This document shows, piece after piece, positions 24,926 through 34,054 of a stretch of DNA of 51,923 nucleotides. Under the pieces are notes generated by a model. That model had not been told where the DNA came from and searched no databases. It worked only from the letters and a program-made list of their open reading frames with translations. The position numbers were made by a program, and so were the translations under genes. The DNA lies in the NCBI GenBank assembly GCA_009783195.1, contig WRHP01000008.1:1-51923 (forward strand), in the 5' to 3' direction. The DNA comes from Syntrophorhabdaceae bacterium (lineage in GTDB: Bacteria > Desulfobacterota > Deferrimicrobia > Deferrimicrobiales > Deferrimicrobiaceae). How positions within the stretch are numbered: position 1 is the stretch's first letter; each line of letters opens with the position of its first letter.

Positions 24926-26454
24926 CCGATACCCCTTCTTCCGCAACCACGCAGGCGGCTACGGGTGAATTTCAGCCCGAAACAGCGCTGGTCTCGAAGA
25001 TCCCGATCAGCTATGCCAGAAAGTATCTTCTTTTGCCGGCCCGATCCTCGTCAGGAGAGCTTGTCCTTTTGTCGGGAAACCCCGACGCAAGCGAAGCCAT
25101 CGACGAAATGCGGTTCCTCGCCGGACCGGTCCGCGTCATCCAGACGCCTGCAGAAGATCTCATTCCCCGTATCGACATCGCGTACCAGAATGCCGCCGCG
25201 CCGTTAAGCGATATAGCCGACGGCCTTTCCGACGAATGGGATCTCGACGTAACCGCCGCCATAGAAGAAACAAAGGACCTGCTCGATTCTCCCGAAGAGG
25301 CGCCGGTCATACGGTTTGTCCACTCCGTTCTGGTCCGCGCAATCCGGGAACGCTCAAGCGACATCCATTTCGAGCCTTACGAAAAGGAACTGGTCGTCCG
25401 CAACCGGGTTGATGGAATTCTTTGCCAGATGATTACGGCTCCTCGAAAATGGCACGCCCCCGCTATCTCGCGCATCAAGGTCATGGCCGGGCTCGACATC
25501 GGCGAGCGCCGTCTCCCGCAGGACGGCCGTATCCGAATCCGCATCGGCGGCAAAGAAGTAGATATCCGCGTCTCTACGGTGCCCACGTCGTTCGGAGAAA
25601 GGGCGGTACTGCGCCTGCTCGACCAAACCAGCGTCCTTCTCGGGCTGTCGGACCTCGGGCTGGAACCTGAAGATATGGTCTCCATGGAGCGCTTTCTTTC
25701 CCGCTCAAACGGCATCCTCCTCGTTACAGGACCAACCGGCTCCGGCAAGACCACAACGCTCTACGCGGCACTGCGCCAACTCGATTCGGGAACAAAGAAC
25801 ATCATCACAATCGAAGACCCGGTGGAATACCAGATTCATGGAATCGGGCAAATCCAGGTCAACCCGAAGATCAACCTGACTTTCGCGGGCGGCCTCCGGT
25901 CTATCCTGCGCCAGGACCCGGACGTCATCATGGTAGGCGAGATCCGCGACCCGGAAACCGCCGAGATCGCCATACAGGCATCTCTCACCGGACACCTCGT
26001 TCTCTCCACGCTCCATACGAACGACTCCGCAAGCGCCGTCACCCGCCTTGCCGACATGGGAATCGAGCCTTTTCTCGTCGCCTCGTCCCTTTCCGGCGTC
26101 ATGGCCCAGCGGCTGGTGCGCCGTCTATGTCCCCGTTGCAGGATTCCCTATACCCCTTCGGAATCGGAACTTCGCAGGCTTGGCGTAACTTTGCGCCACA
26201 AATCGCCGTTCTATCGCGCTGGAAGATGCGAGAGCTGTTCAAACACCGGATATTCCGGGCGCACGGGCCTCTACGAAATCCTCACCGCCGACGAAGATAT
26301 CCGGTCGCTCATCCTGACCCGCACGGACGCAAACTCGATCAAGACGCTGGCCGTCTCCAAGGGAATGCGCACTATTCTCGCGGCAGGAGTGGAAAAGATC
26401 ATCTCCGGCGCCACATCCGTGGAAGAGGTTCTCCGGGTAACACAGGAGGATTGA
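24922..26454 (+). CDS. gspE: Type II secretion system ATPase (GspE)
   Basis: The 510-residue hexameric ATPase has an N-terminal GspE-type domain, Walker A (VTGPTGSGKTTTLYAAL), the Asp box (IITIEDPVEYQI), Walker B/His box (DPDVIMVGEIRDPETAEIA and HLVLSTLHTND) and a four-cysteine zinc motif (CPRC and CESC). It energises pseudopilus assembly from the cytoplasm through GspL. The start is the GTG at 24922, overlapping the gspD stop as GTGA; the longer open frame upstream lies inside gspD and is not protein-like. Confidence 0.95.
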   Translation: MTDTPSSATTQAATGEFQPETALVSKIPISYARKYLLLPARSSSGELVLLSGNPDASEAIDEMRFLAGPVRVIQTPAEDLIPRIDIAYQNAAAPLSDIADGLSDEWDLDVTAAIEETKDLLDSPEEAPVIRFVHSVLVRAIRERSSDIHFEPYEKELVVRNRVDGILCQMITAPRKWHAPAISRIKVMAGLDIGERRLPQDGRIRIRIGGKEVDIRVSTVPTSFGERAVLRLLDQTSVLLGLSDLGLEPEDMVSMERFLSRSNGILLVTGPTGSGKTTTLYAALRQLDSGTKNIITIEDPVEYQIHGIGQIQVNPKINLTFAGGLRSILRQDPDVIMVGEIRDPETAEIAIQASLTGHLVLSTLHTNDSASAVTRLADMGIEPFLVASSLSGVMAQRLVRRLCPRCRIPYTPSESELRRLGVTLRHKSPFYRAGRCESCSNTGYSGRTGLYEILTADEDIRSLILTRTDANSIKTLAVSKGMRTILAAGVEKIISGATSVEEVLRVTQED

Positions 26455-26461
26455 GACTTCC

Positions 26462-27667
26462 TTGCCTACATACCGCTACAAAGGGATCTCGAAAACCGGA
26501 CAGGAGTTTAAAGGAACTGTCGAGGCGGAAACTCCCGCGCATGCCCGAAAAAAACTCCATGCGGACGGAATTTTTACCGAAAAGCTGACGGAGGACACAG
26601 GCGAAAGAAGAGGCTTCTCGCTCCCTTCCCTTCTTGGACAGCAGGAATTCCTTCCACTGCTCACACGCCAGCTTGCGACCCTGTCAAACGCGGGAGTCCC
26701 TCTTGCCGGAGCGCTCAAAGCGGTAATTCCGCAGGTTGACGATCCGAAAAGCCGAAAGGTTCTGGAAGAAATTCAGGAAGCGATCAACGGCGGGGCAACG
26801 TTTGCGCGGGCGGTCGAGGCTCAAGGGAAAGTATTCCCGGATCTGTACGCCAGCATGGCGCGCGCCGGAGAAGAAAGCGGCACGCTTCCGCTTTCCCTGT
26901 CGCGCCTCGCGGACCATCTTGAGAGACAAACCAAAACGAAGAACCGGGTCCGGTCCGCCTTGACGTACCCTGTCTTGATGGCCGTTGTCGCAAGCCTCGT
27001 CGTGGTCTTTCTTCTGACATTCGTCGTCCCAAAGATCGTCGGCGTATTCGGCCATCTGGGCAAAGCGCTTCCTCTACCCACGCGAATCCTTATCGGGATT
27101 ACAGGGTTTCTGTCTTCCGCATGGTGGGCGCTGCTCATCGTCGTCGCCGTAGCAACGCTGATGCTCAGAAAATACCTGGCCACGGAACGCGGCCACACCC
27201 ACCGCGACGCCATCCTGCTGCGCCTGCCGTTGATTGGAAGGCTCGAACATCTGTCCGCCTTGTCGCGCTTCGCGCGGACTCTATCAACGCTGACTTCGGG
27301 AGGAATCCCGGTAAACCGTGCGCTCAAGATCGTCGCGCCGGTTGTGGGCAACGTCATCATTTCCGATAAAATAATGGCCACCGCCGACCGGGTTGTGGAA
27401 GGCGCGACGCTTGCCGACGCCCTGCGCGCGCACCACGAGATTCCCATCAGCCTTATCCAGATGGTGGCCGTAGGCGAAAACAGCGGTACACTGGGAGACA
27501 TGCTTGCCCGTGGAGCGGACGCAATGGATGAGGAGATCGAAGCGCGGCTTTCCCGCCTTCTCTCTCTCCTTGAACCGTTGATTATTCTCGTGATGGGAGC
27601 GGTTGTAGCTTTCATAGTCGTATCGGTACTTCTGCCGTTGCTCGACATTTCCAGTATCGTCGGTTAG
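26462..27667 (+). CDS. gspF: Type II secretion system inner-membrane protein F (GspF)
   Basis: The 401-residue platform protein has duplicated T2SSF domains (ARQLATLSNAGVPLAGAL-like RQLATLSNAGVPLAGALKAV and SRFARTLSTLTSGGIPVNRAL), each ending near a membrane helix, plus a C-terminal helix (PLIILVMGAVVAFIVVSVLL). The start codon is TTG at 26462, with AGGAGG some distance upstream in the end of gspE. It is followed by gspG after 10 bases. Confidence 0.95.
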   Translation: MPTYRYKGISKTGQEFKGTVEAETPAHARKKLHADGIFTEKLTEDTGERRGFSLPSLLGQQEFLPLLTRQLATLSNAGVPLAGALKAVIPQVDDPKSRKVLEEIQEAINGGATFARAVEAQGKVFPDLYASMARAGEESGTLPLSLSRLADHLERQTKTKNRVRSALTYPVLMAVVASLVVVFLLTFVVPKIVGVFGHLGKALPLPTRILIGITGFLSSAWWALLIVVAVATLMLRKYLATERGHTHRDAILLRLPLIGRLEHLSALSRFARTLSTLTSGGIPVNRALKIVAPVVGNVIISDKIMATADRVVEGATLADALRAHHEIPISLIQMVAVGENSGTLGDMLARGADAMDEEIEARLSRLLSLLEPLIILVMGAVVAFIVVSVLLPLLDISSIVG

Positions 27668-27677
27668 GAGGTATTAC

Positions 27678-28127
27678 ATGAATCGCAGACAGGCTTGCGA
27701 AAAAAGAAGCCGCGAGGGGTTCACCCTCATCGAAATCATGGTGGTCATCGTCATCCTCGGACTTCTCGCCGCTTTGGTAGTACCGAAGCTGATAGGAAGA
27801 ACGGAAGAGGCAAAGAGAACCCAGGTGCGCGTCCAGATGAAGCACATCCAGCAGGCGCTTGAACTGTTCAAACTTGATAACGGTTTCTTCCCAACAACAG
27901 AACAGGGGCTCGAGGCGCTCGTCAGGATTCCCAACTCCGGTCGCGTTCCCAAGAATTACAGGCAAGACGGTTACATTGATCGTGTCCCAAAAGATCCTTG
28001 GGGAGAGCCTTTCGTGTATATCTGCCCGGGAAGCCGTAGTAGCTACGACCTCATCTCCTACGGTGCGGACGGTGTAGCCGGCGGCGAAGGAGAAGATGCC
28101 GATATCAACTTGTGGGATGATCGGTAA
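27678..28127 (+). CDS. gspG: Major pseudopilin (GspG)
   Basis: The 149-residue type II secretion pseudopilin has a prepilin site REG|FTLIEIMVVIVILGLL (Glu at mature position 5), then a GspG-type globular domain with GFFPTTEQGLEALV and DPWGEPFVYICPG. The C-terminal calcium-loop region SYGADGVAGGEGEDADI is conserved. GGAGG precedes the ATG. A prepilin peptidase is needed but is not in this window. Confidence 0.95.
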   Translation: MNRRQACEKRSREGFTLIEIMVVIVILGLLAALVVPKLIGRTEEAKRTQVRVQMKHIQQALELFKLDNGFFPTTEQGLEALVRIPNSGRVPKNYRQDGYIDRVPKDPWGEPFVYICPGSRSSYDLISYGADGVAGGEGEDADINLWDDR

Positions 28128-28611
28128 GCGCGGATTCACTCTGGTCGAGCTGACGGCAGTCCTGTTCGTGCTCGGCCTGATCCTGTGGACTGTCGTTCCA
28201 CGCCTGTCGCGCCTGGGCGGTCCCGGACGCGACGCGGTATTTCGGGATCTGGCCTCCGGTTCCGAACAGGCATTCGACGCCTCACTGTTCGAAAAACGTG
28301 AGACTCGCCTCGTGCTCGTCCCGTCTTCCGGAACGTATGAGTTCCGCAATCCGGATCGCACAAATGATGAGCAGCGCCCCAGAGAGTTCGGCTCCAGTCT
28401 TGCGGTAACCAGCATCCGGATCGGGGGGGAGGAACGCCCGCTGGATCTGACCACGGAAATCCGCTATCAGTCAGGCGGCCGCGTACCTGACACGCGAATA
28501 CTCCTTCGTGACTCCAGTGACAAGAAGAACCCGACCGAGTGGACTCTCAGCCTGAACCCCTGGGACGGCTCCATCAACATTTTGGAAGGCGCGGCAAGAT
28601 ACTATGAGTGA
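28117..28611 (+). CDS. gspH: Minor pseudopilin (GspH)
   Basis: The 164-residue protein has prepilin site KRG|FTLVELTAVLFVLGL and a short GspH-like beta domain. The start is the ATG at 28117, inside the end of gspG (11-base overlap); an earlier ATG at 28096 would precede the leader by 7 residues. It ends 8 bases into gspI. Confidence 0.82.
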   Translation: MIGKRGFTLVELTAVLFVLGLILWTVVPRLSRLGGPGRDAVFRDLASGSEQAFDASLFEKRETRLVLVPSSGTYEFRNPDRTNDEQRPREFGSSLAVTSIRIGGEERPLDLTTEIRYQSGGRVPDTRILLRDSSDKKNPTEWTLSLNPWDGSINILEGAARYYE

Positions 28612-28963
28612 TCGCAAAGGATTCACCTTGATCGAGGTGTTGGTCTCCCTCTCGATCCTGGCCGTCACTCTCATATTGACCTACCGGGTCATCTCCGGGG
28701 CGATTTCAGCCTCCAACAGGTCGGATCGATGGACCGCGGCGGCATACCTCGCCGAAAAAATGGTCCTGGAGACTATCGAAAGTTTTCCTGAAGCGAATGA
28801 GACGGAAGGAAAATTTCAACCGCCAAACGACTCCTATTCATGGAAGCAAATGGTAAGGGCCACCGCTCACCCCGATGCTGTAGAGGTAACGGTAATCGTT
28901 TCATGGACATCGGACGGCAAAACGGACCAGGTTTCCGTTACCAGCCTTTCGGTAAAAAAATGA
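28604..28963 (+). CDS. gspI: Minor pseudopilin (GspI)
   Basis: The 119-residue protein has prepilin site RKG|FTLIEVLVSLSILAV and a small domain with RWTAAAYLAEKMVLE and a C-terminal EVTVIVSWTSDGK strand, both typical of GspI. It forms the pseudopilus tip with GspJ and GspK. The stop overlaps the gspJ start as ATGA. Confidence 0.88.
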   Translation: MSDRKGFTLIEVLVSLSILAVTLILTYRVISGAISASNRSDRWTAAAYLAEKMVLETIESFPEANETEGKFQPPNDSYSWKQMVRATAHPDAVEVTVIVSWTSDGKTDQVSVTSLSVKK

Positions 28964-29628
28964 GAGCAGCGCAAAGACGCGCCGGGTTCACCCTCGTCGA
29001 GGTGCTTATTACCCTGGCCATCCTGTCCGTAATCATGATCCTGCTGGTTTCCGCATTCACGGGCGCGTCAAGAACGCGCGGCGCGCTTATCTCCCGTGGA
29101 CGCGATTTCCGTCAGGTTTTGATCGCCATGGATCGTATCGGAACCGATCTGCAGGGGGCTTTCTCATCCGCAAAACACTCCGACACCGGGCTGACATACA
29201 AAGAAGACAAGCTGTCAGGGAGCCCGGCGGCGACTCTCGCATTTACTTTATTCCAGATTCCTTCGGTCGGAGACAGCTACCCTCCATCAAGCATCGTCAA
29301 GGTCGTTTACTTCCCGAAAGTGGGAACGGACGGCGCGCACATAGAACTGCACCGGAGGCAGTCCGCTCTGCCCTTCATCGAAAACCGGATTCCGGTAAAA
29401 GAAGCGTTAATCACAGACAGGTTGAAAGGCTTCCGGGCAGAGTTCTACGACGGCAGCGAATGGCAAAAAGAATGGCCCGCCGGAAGAAGCCTGGCCTCCC
29501 TGCCGAAGAAAGTGGCGATCACAATCATAGATTCCCGCGGGCTGGAATACCGCCGTGAAATTGCTTTACACCTTTCCGGGCAAGACTCGGTCATCCAGTC
29601 CGGAAACAGGCCGGGGAGTTCCAGATGA
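28960..29628 (+). CDS. gspJ: Minor pseudopilin (GspJ)
   Basis: The 222-residue protein has prepilin site RAG|FTLVEVLITLAILSVI followed by a GspJ-like domain (DRIGTDLQGAFSS, ITDRLKGFRAEFYDGSEWQ, AITIIDSRGLEYRREI). The ATG at 28960 overlaps the gspI stop; the frame continues upstream but overlaps gspI. It ends as ATGA with gspK. Confidence 0.9.
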   Translation: MRAAQRRAGFTLVEVLITLAILSVIMILLVSAFTGASRTRGALISRGRDFRQVLIAMDRIGTDLQGAFSSAKHSDTGLTYKEDKLSGSPAATLAFTLFQIPSVGDSYPPSSIVKVVYFPKVGTDGAHIELHRRQSALPFIENRIPVKEALITDRLKGFRAEFYDGSEWQKEWPAGRSLASLPKKVAITIIDSRGLEYRREIALHLSGQDSVIQSGNRPGSSR

Positions 29629-30590
29629 AACCGCGCGCCGACAACAATCGCGGAGTCGCGCTTTTGACCACTCTCCTCATTCTGGTCCTGATTGTAGTAC
29701 TCACCAACGAAATCTTCAGGCTTGGCTCGCGCGCGGCCCAAACCAGCGCATACGGCAGAGACTCAATCAAAAGCGCAATGCTTGCGGAAGCGGGAATCAA
29801 CGCCGCGCGCCTGGCGCTCCGCGAGGACGCGAAAAACAACTCATACGATACCCTGGACGAACTCTGGGCCCAGCCAACGCCTCCCTTCGAAATGGGAGAC
29901 GGAACCATCTCCGTTTTTGTCGAAGACGAAGAGCGCAAGATCAACCTCAACAAGCTGATAATGACAAACGGAAACGCGCCTGACGAAGATCGGGTTGAGA
30001 TGTTCCGCGCGTTCCTGGCGCACATGGGAATCGACATGTCGCTTGCGGACGCCTTCGTGGATTGGCTCGACAACGACGACACTCCGCGCGTCGGAGGCGC
30101 TGAAAGCAGCTACTATCTTTCGCTTCCCCGTCCATACAAAGCTAAAAACGATCTGTTCGACACGATAGAGGAAATCCTCCTCGTTCGCGGTGTCACCAAC
30201 GAAATCTACGAAAAAATACGTCCCTTCGTAACAGTCACCTCTTCCGGAAGGATAAACATCAACACCGCGCCGAAGGAAATCCTGGTGTCTTTGTCCGCGG
30301 GCAGAATCGCCACCGAATCCGGGGCAATTGACAGCGAATCCGCCGCGCGGCTCATCGAGTATCGGCAGACACGCGCGTTTCAGAAAATATCTGATATCGG
30401 AAATGTCAGCCCTTTTTTCAAAAACCTGTATAGCCAGCAATCCGCCTTTTACTCCGGCCTTTTGGACATAAAGTCCACCCACTTCCATGTCCGGTCTTCC
30501 GGAAACATCGGAGATACCATCCGCACGATAGACGCTATCGGAGCGCGAACCGGAAATGATGTAAAATGGGTTTTTCGGCGCCTGGAATAG
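29625..30590 (+). CDS. gspK: Minor pseudopilin (GspK)
   Basis: The 321-residue pseudopilin has leader NRG|VALLTTLLILVLIVVL without Glu at position 5, as usual for GspK. The alpha domain includes DAFVDWLDNDDTPR and the SAM-like region GRININTAPKEILVSLS. It caps the pseudopilus. The ATG overlaps the gspJ stop. Confidence 0.93.
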   Translation: MKPRADNNRGVALLTTLLILVLIVVLTNEIFRLGSRAAQTSAYGRDSIKSAMLAEAGINAARLALREDAKNNSYDTLDELWAQPTPPFEMGDGTISVFVEDEERKINLNKLIMTNGNAPDEDRVEMFRAFLAHMGIDMSLADAFVDWLDNDDTPRVGGAESSYYLSLPRPYKAKNDLFDTIEEILLVRGVTNEIYEKIRPFVTVTSSGRININTAPKEILVSLSAGRIATESGAIDSESAARLIEYRQTRAFQKISDIGNVSPFFKNLYSQQSAFYSGLLDIKSTHFHVRSSGNIGDTIRTIDAIGARTGNDVKWVFRRLE

Positions 30591-30625
30591 AGTCGGTCAC
30601 AAACCTTGAATATAGAGGTATCAAA

Positions 30626-31501
30626 TTGAAAGGAAAGGCCTTGGCCGGAAATAGCGGCCACTCTTCCAAGAGGCGAATCTACTTATACGCTCTTGGAAGC
30701 CTCCTTTTTGCGATCTGCTTTATTTTTGTCGCCGCTCTCTCTCTTCCAACGGAAGCGGTACTCGGGCTGATCACACCGTCGCTTGAAGCCAATGGCATCG
30801 GCCTCTACGCGGAAAAAGCGCGGCTGGTCTTTCCGCCGGGAATCCGTGTCAAAAACGCCACCATCTCCATCAACAACGGACACCCGGTCCCCATAGAAGA
30901 GGCAACCGCCTCATGGGAACTGACCGGCCTCTTAAACTGGCTGCCGTCACACCTCAATATCATCCAAGGAAAAACAGTCGCGGATATCCGCCTTTCTCCG
31001 GCATTCTGGAACCCAAGTCACGGGACCATGACGCTTACGGAAGCTTCATCCGATGAACTTAGCTTCCCTTTTTTATCCAGCTCCGAGACAAAATTTTCCA
31101 TAAGGAGGATACAGGCGCAGTGGCGCGGAGCCGGCGACAGCTTCGATGCCTCCGGTTCGGCGGAACTCGACTACCTGCTGCTCCCCGTCAACTTGTCCGC
31201 AGCCCCCATCCATGAAGCGCGTATCGACAATGCGTCGCTTTTCATGGTAGTCCGCGGAGATACATTGCACATTCCCCGCATGCAGGGGAGTTACGAAGGA
31301 GCGCGCGTAGAAGGCACCGGAGAGATCGCGCAGTTTTTGTCGCCGGGCAACGCCTCCGTCACATTCCTGTTGAGGATTCGCAACCCTTTCGAAGGCCGGG
31401 TGGGAATGTTATTCGACATGCTGGCGAAAAACTCAAAGAATGCTACCCTTAAAATCAGCGGGGCGCCTGGCGCCCTTAAGGCTGAATTTCTACCTCTCTG
31501 A
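30626..31501 (+). CDS. gspN: Type II secretion system protein N (GspN)
   Basis: The 291-residue protein has an N-terminal membrane helix (LYALGSLLFAICFIFVAALSL) and a beta-rich periplasmic region (LPTEAVLGLITPSLEANGIG, GARVEGTGEIAQFLSPGNAS) typical of deltaproteobacterial GspN. The start is the TTG at 30626, with AGAGG 7 bases upstream; a longer in-frame start at 30566 would overlap gspK. It sits between gspK and gspL. Confidence 0.8.
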   Translation: MKGKALAGNSGHSSKRRIYLYALGSLLFAICFIFVAALSLPTEAVLGLITPSLEANGIGLYAEKARLVFPPGIRVKNATISINNGHPVPIEEATASWELTGLLNWLPSHLNIIQGKTVADIRLSPAFWNPSHGTMTLTEASSDELSFPFLSSSETKFSIRRIQAQWRGAGDSFDASGSAELDYLLLPVNLSAAPIHEARIDNASLFMVVRGDTLHIPRMQGSYEGARVEGTGEIAQFLSPGNASVTFLLRIRNPFEGRVGMLFDMLAKNSKNATLKISGAPGALKAEFLPL

Positions 31502-31513
31502 GACGAGGCCACG

Positions 31514-32872
31514 TTGACCATCGGCATATCCTTAACCAGGGATCAACTGCTCGCTGTCGTTTTAGGCGGCGCGGCTTCCTTCTCTGACCCGGCGATTGCT
31601 ATTTCCGTGCGCTGCCGTGAGCCTTTCGAATGGAAAGAAGAAGCGGTTACGCTCGTTGACCGGCTTCGTGAGGTCCTTCCAGACGGCGTCTTGCCGGGAG
31701 CGGTAATCACTCTCCCGCCGGCAATGACCTATCTGCGGCCCATCAAGCTCCCCGTAAATGATCTTCGGAGAGCGCGCCTCATACACCTTGGCGAACTCGA
31801 AGGAAACCTCCCGATCGAAGACGACGACATCCTGTCAGACCTGCTCCCTTCTTCTCCGGCGACTCCCGGCACATTTATAGCCGTCGCCGCTAAACGGCCG
31901 CTCATAGAAAAAACGGTGGAAACGTTCCAAAACGTCGGCATTCGCGTTGACATGGTCATCACCGACCACGCGGCAATGCTTGTGGCCGCTTTCGATGAAA
32001 TCCGGGAGGACGCATTGCTCGTCTCGGCCTTCTCCGACATCCTCCTGCTGCGCGTATCCAACGGCGGCGTGCGCGCCGCGAGGCAATTCCCCATCGCTAT
32101 GGCTGACGCCCCGGATGACATACTGGAAGCCATTGCCGATATGACACGCGACAAGGGACCGGCCACTCCATTGGTCGTAGCCGGCGAACTGCCCGCTTCC
32201 ATCGAGAAAAACCTTTCTGGGTACATGACACTTTCCCTCCCCGAATACATTCCCTCTTCCCACTTTGCCGCGTTTGGCGCGGCGCTGGCGCCCGTATCCC
32301 AAAAAACGCTTGGCGGCTTCTCGCTGCGGACATCCGCCGAAGCGACGGCGAATAAAGTACGGGAGGCCCGCAAGATCAAAATCGCGGCGGCAGCGGCGGC
32401 GGCGTCAGCCATATTTGCGATCATTACGCTCCAGTTCTTCGTATGGGTAACCGGACAAAAACTCGAAAAAATCCGAAACCAGATCCGCAGCGAGTTCTCG
32501 CAGATCGCGCCCGACGTTACGCTGCGCAACGCAACAATGGCGGACCAGATCAAGGAGAGGATAACCTCTCTGGATCGCCTGCGAAAAGATCTGGGAATAA
32601 ACGCGCCTCCGCCAGCCGACCTGCTGGCGCTTGCATCGTCCGCCCTGCCGCGTGGCAATATAGCTGTGCGAGAAACATCGATCGAAGGCGGGCGCGTGCG
32701 CATTGCCGGAGAAACAGAAGATTCACGCCTGGTGGAATTATTCCGGGAGGAATTGTCCAAATCCTTTGGCAGCGAATACAACGCTACGCTCCAGGGTACG
32801 GAAGCAAGCGCCAGAGGCTCCATTAAATTCACCATCCAGATCGAACAGAAGGAAGACCCTCGTGCTTCTTGA
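31514..32872 (+). CDS. gspL: Type II secretion system protein L (GspL)
   Basis: The 452-residue protein has an actin-like (PilM/GspL) cytoplasmic domain (residues about 1-285), a membrane helix near 294-315 (AAAAAASAIFAIITLQFFVWV) and a periplasmic coil plus ferredoxin-like domain. GspL recruits the GspE ATPase to the membrane. The start codon is TTG at 31514 with GAGG 5 bases upstream. It overlaps gspM by 11 bases. Confidence 0.85.
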   Translation: MTIGISLTRDQLLAVVLGGAASFSDPAIAISVRCREPFEWKEEAVTLVDRLREVLPDGVLPGAVITLPPAMTYLRPIKLPVNDLRRARLIHLGELEGNLPIEDDDILSDLLPSSPATPGTFIAVAAKRPLIEKTVETFQNVGIRVDMVITDHAAMLVAAFDEIREDALLVSAFSDILLLRVSNGGVRAARQFPIAMADAPDDILEAIADMTRDKGPATPLVVAGELPASIEKNLSGYMTLSLPEYIPSSHFAAFGAALAPVSQKTLGGFSLRTSAEATANKVREARKIKIAAAAAAASAIFAIITLQFFVWVTGQKLEKIRNQIRSEFSQIAPDVTLRNATMADQIKERITSLDRLRKDLGINAPPPADLLALASSALPRGNIAVRETSIEGGRVRIAGETEDSRLVELFREELSKSFGSEYNATLQGTEASARGSIKFTIQIEQKEDPRAS

Positions 32873-33392
32873 GCGGGAGAAAAAGACACTGATTATCGTC
32901 GGGGTAGCCGCGGCCGCGTTGTTGATCGTGGCTTTAGTGGTTTTCCCGGCGATATCCCGCATCCGGGTTCTTTCCCGCAACACCGTCGCGGCGCAAAAGA
33001 ACCTGGCCGAAGTGCGCAAATCCAGCCCGGATCTGCAGCGCGTACGGCAAGCCACCATCGAACGACAGGGTGCCGCCACGGCGGCAGCCAACTCTCATGA
33101 ATCGCCGCTTACACAACTAACTTCCTTTTTGCAGGGAGCGGGAATCCCTGCGTCTGTTTTAGCCATCAAATCAGCCGGCACCCACGACAGCGAAGCGTTC
33201 CGCGAGGAATTGTTCGAGGTCCATGTCGAAAACCTCACGTACCTTGAAGCCGTCAATGCCTTGCGGAAACTGTCGGCGAAAGATCTTCCCGTAATAGTCC
33301 GCTCCACCGTTTTAAAAAGTCGATATGACGACCAACGCTACCTGGATATGACACTCCGTGTCGGACACCTTTCTCCCAAGAAAACACCGTAA
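32862..33392 (+). CDS. gspM: Type II secretion system protein M (GspM)
   Basis: The 176-residue protein has a short cytoplasmic end, one membrane helix (TLIIVGVAAAALLIVALVVF), a coiled coil (NTVAAQKNLAEVRKSSPD) and a small periplasmic ferredoxin-like domain. The start is the GTG at 32862 (AAGGAAG 6 bases upstream); the frame upstream is inside gspL. It partners GspL in the inner-membrane platform. Confidence 0.85.
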   Translation: MLLEREKKTLIIVGVAAAALLIVALVVFPAISRIRVLSRNTVAAQKNLAEVRKSSPDLQRVRQATIERQGAATAAANSHESPLTQLTSFLQGAGIPASVLAIKSAGTHDSEAFREELFEVHVENLTYLEAVNALRKLSAKDLPVIVRSTVLKSRYDDQRYLDMTLRVGHLSPKKTP

Positions 33393-34005
33393 GGGCAAAT
33401 ACAAAGCCCTCCTTTTCCTAACCGTAGCGGCCCTCCTCGCGGGCTGTTTCGGCTCAACGCCTTATGTCCCGACCAAAGATGAAGACGATCTGCTAAAAGC
33501 AAAAGGAGCGGACAAGGCGCTTTACGAAACTATTTGCATAGGAGAGAGCGACCCTTTCGTCCTCATCGCCGTTTTCCGCGAGGACGTATTCAGATCCCAT
33601 TCCGCCGTACTGGAACAATCTTTCATTCCCGTGCTGAACGAGTTCGGCAACACGGCGCTTTTGCTTGTCCGGCCCGTCGAAGTATTGCCTCTGCTTAAAG
33701 ACGCTTCCCTGATAAAAGCCGCATGGTTTGGGCCGCAAGCGCGCCTGGCGCGCCTTGATACGTCGCTTGAGTTCGACATGCTAAGCCATTTCGGCAAAGG
33801 AACCGAGTCGAGCCCTGCCGTAATTCTGGTCCAGTTTCGCTCGCTCCCGAAGGTTGCGGAGGAAAAAGCGGTTATAGCGGCGGGATTCCAGATTCACGCA
33901 AAGGAAGGACCTACCTACAAAATTACCGGCCCGATATCGGGCATCCCAAAGCTTTTGGACCACGACTGGGTCGTCTACCTCGAAAAAATAGATCTCCCGC
34001 AATAG
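33358..34005 (+). CDS. Lipoprotein of unknown function at the end of the gsp operon
   Basis: The 215-residue product has a lipoprotein signal (KALLFLTVAALLAGC, lipidation at Cys30), then a soluble domain (DPFVLIAVFREDVFR and PAVILVQFRSLPKVAEEK). The only start fitting the signal is the GTG at 33358, 35 bases inside gspM, with no clear Shine-Dalgarno. Its place suggests a T2SS accessory such as a secretin pilotin or assembly factor. This is inference; the sequence matches no pilotin I recognise. It lies next to a sigma-54 promoter that starts right after its stop codon. Confidence 0.75.
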   Translation: MSDTFLPRKHRKGKYKALLFLTVAALLAGCFGSTPYVPTKDEDDLLKAKGADKALYETICIGESDPFVLIAVFREDVFRSHSAVLEQSFIPVLNEFGNTALLLVRPVEVLPLLKDASLIKAAWFGPQARLARLDTSLEFDMLSHFGKGTESSPAVILVQFRSLPKVAEEKAVIAAGFQIHAKEGPTYKITGPISGIPKLLDHDWVVYLEKIDLPQ

Positions 34006-34021
34006 TGGCATCGCCTTTGCT
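34006..34021 (+). promoter_or_regulatory. Sigma-54 promoter for the FHA activator gene
   Basis: TGGCAT-N5-TTGCT matches the -24/-12 consensus TGGCAC-N5-TTGCW with the invariant GG and GC 10 bases apart. It starts one base after the stop of the lipoprotein gene. The predicted start site is about 34032, 23 bases before the activator ATG. The promoter would be used by the very class of activator that it precedes. Confidence 0.72.
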
Positions 34022-34054
34022 ATCAGTAGGCTAACCATTCGGGAGGAAAACATT

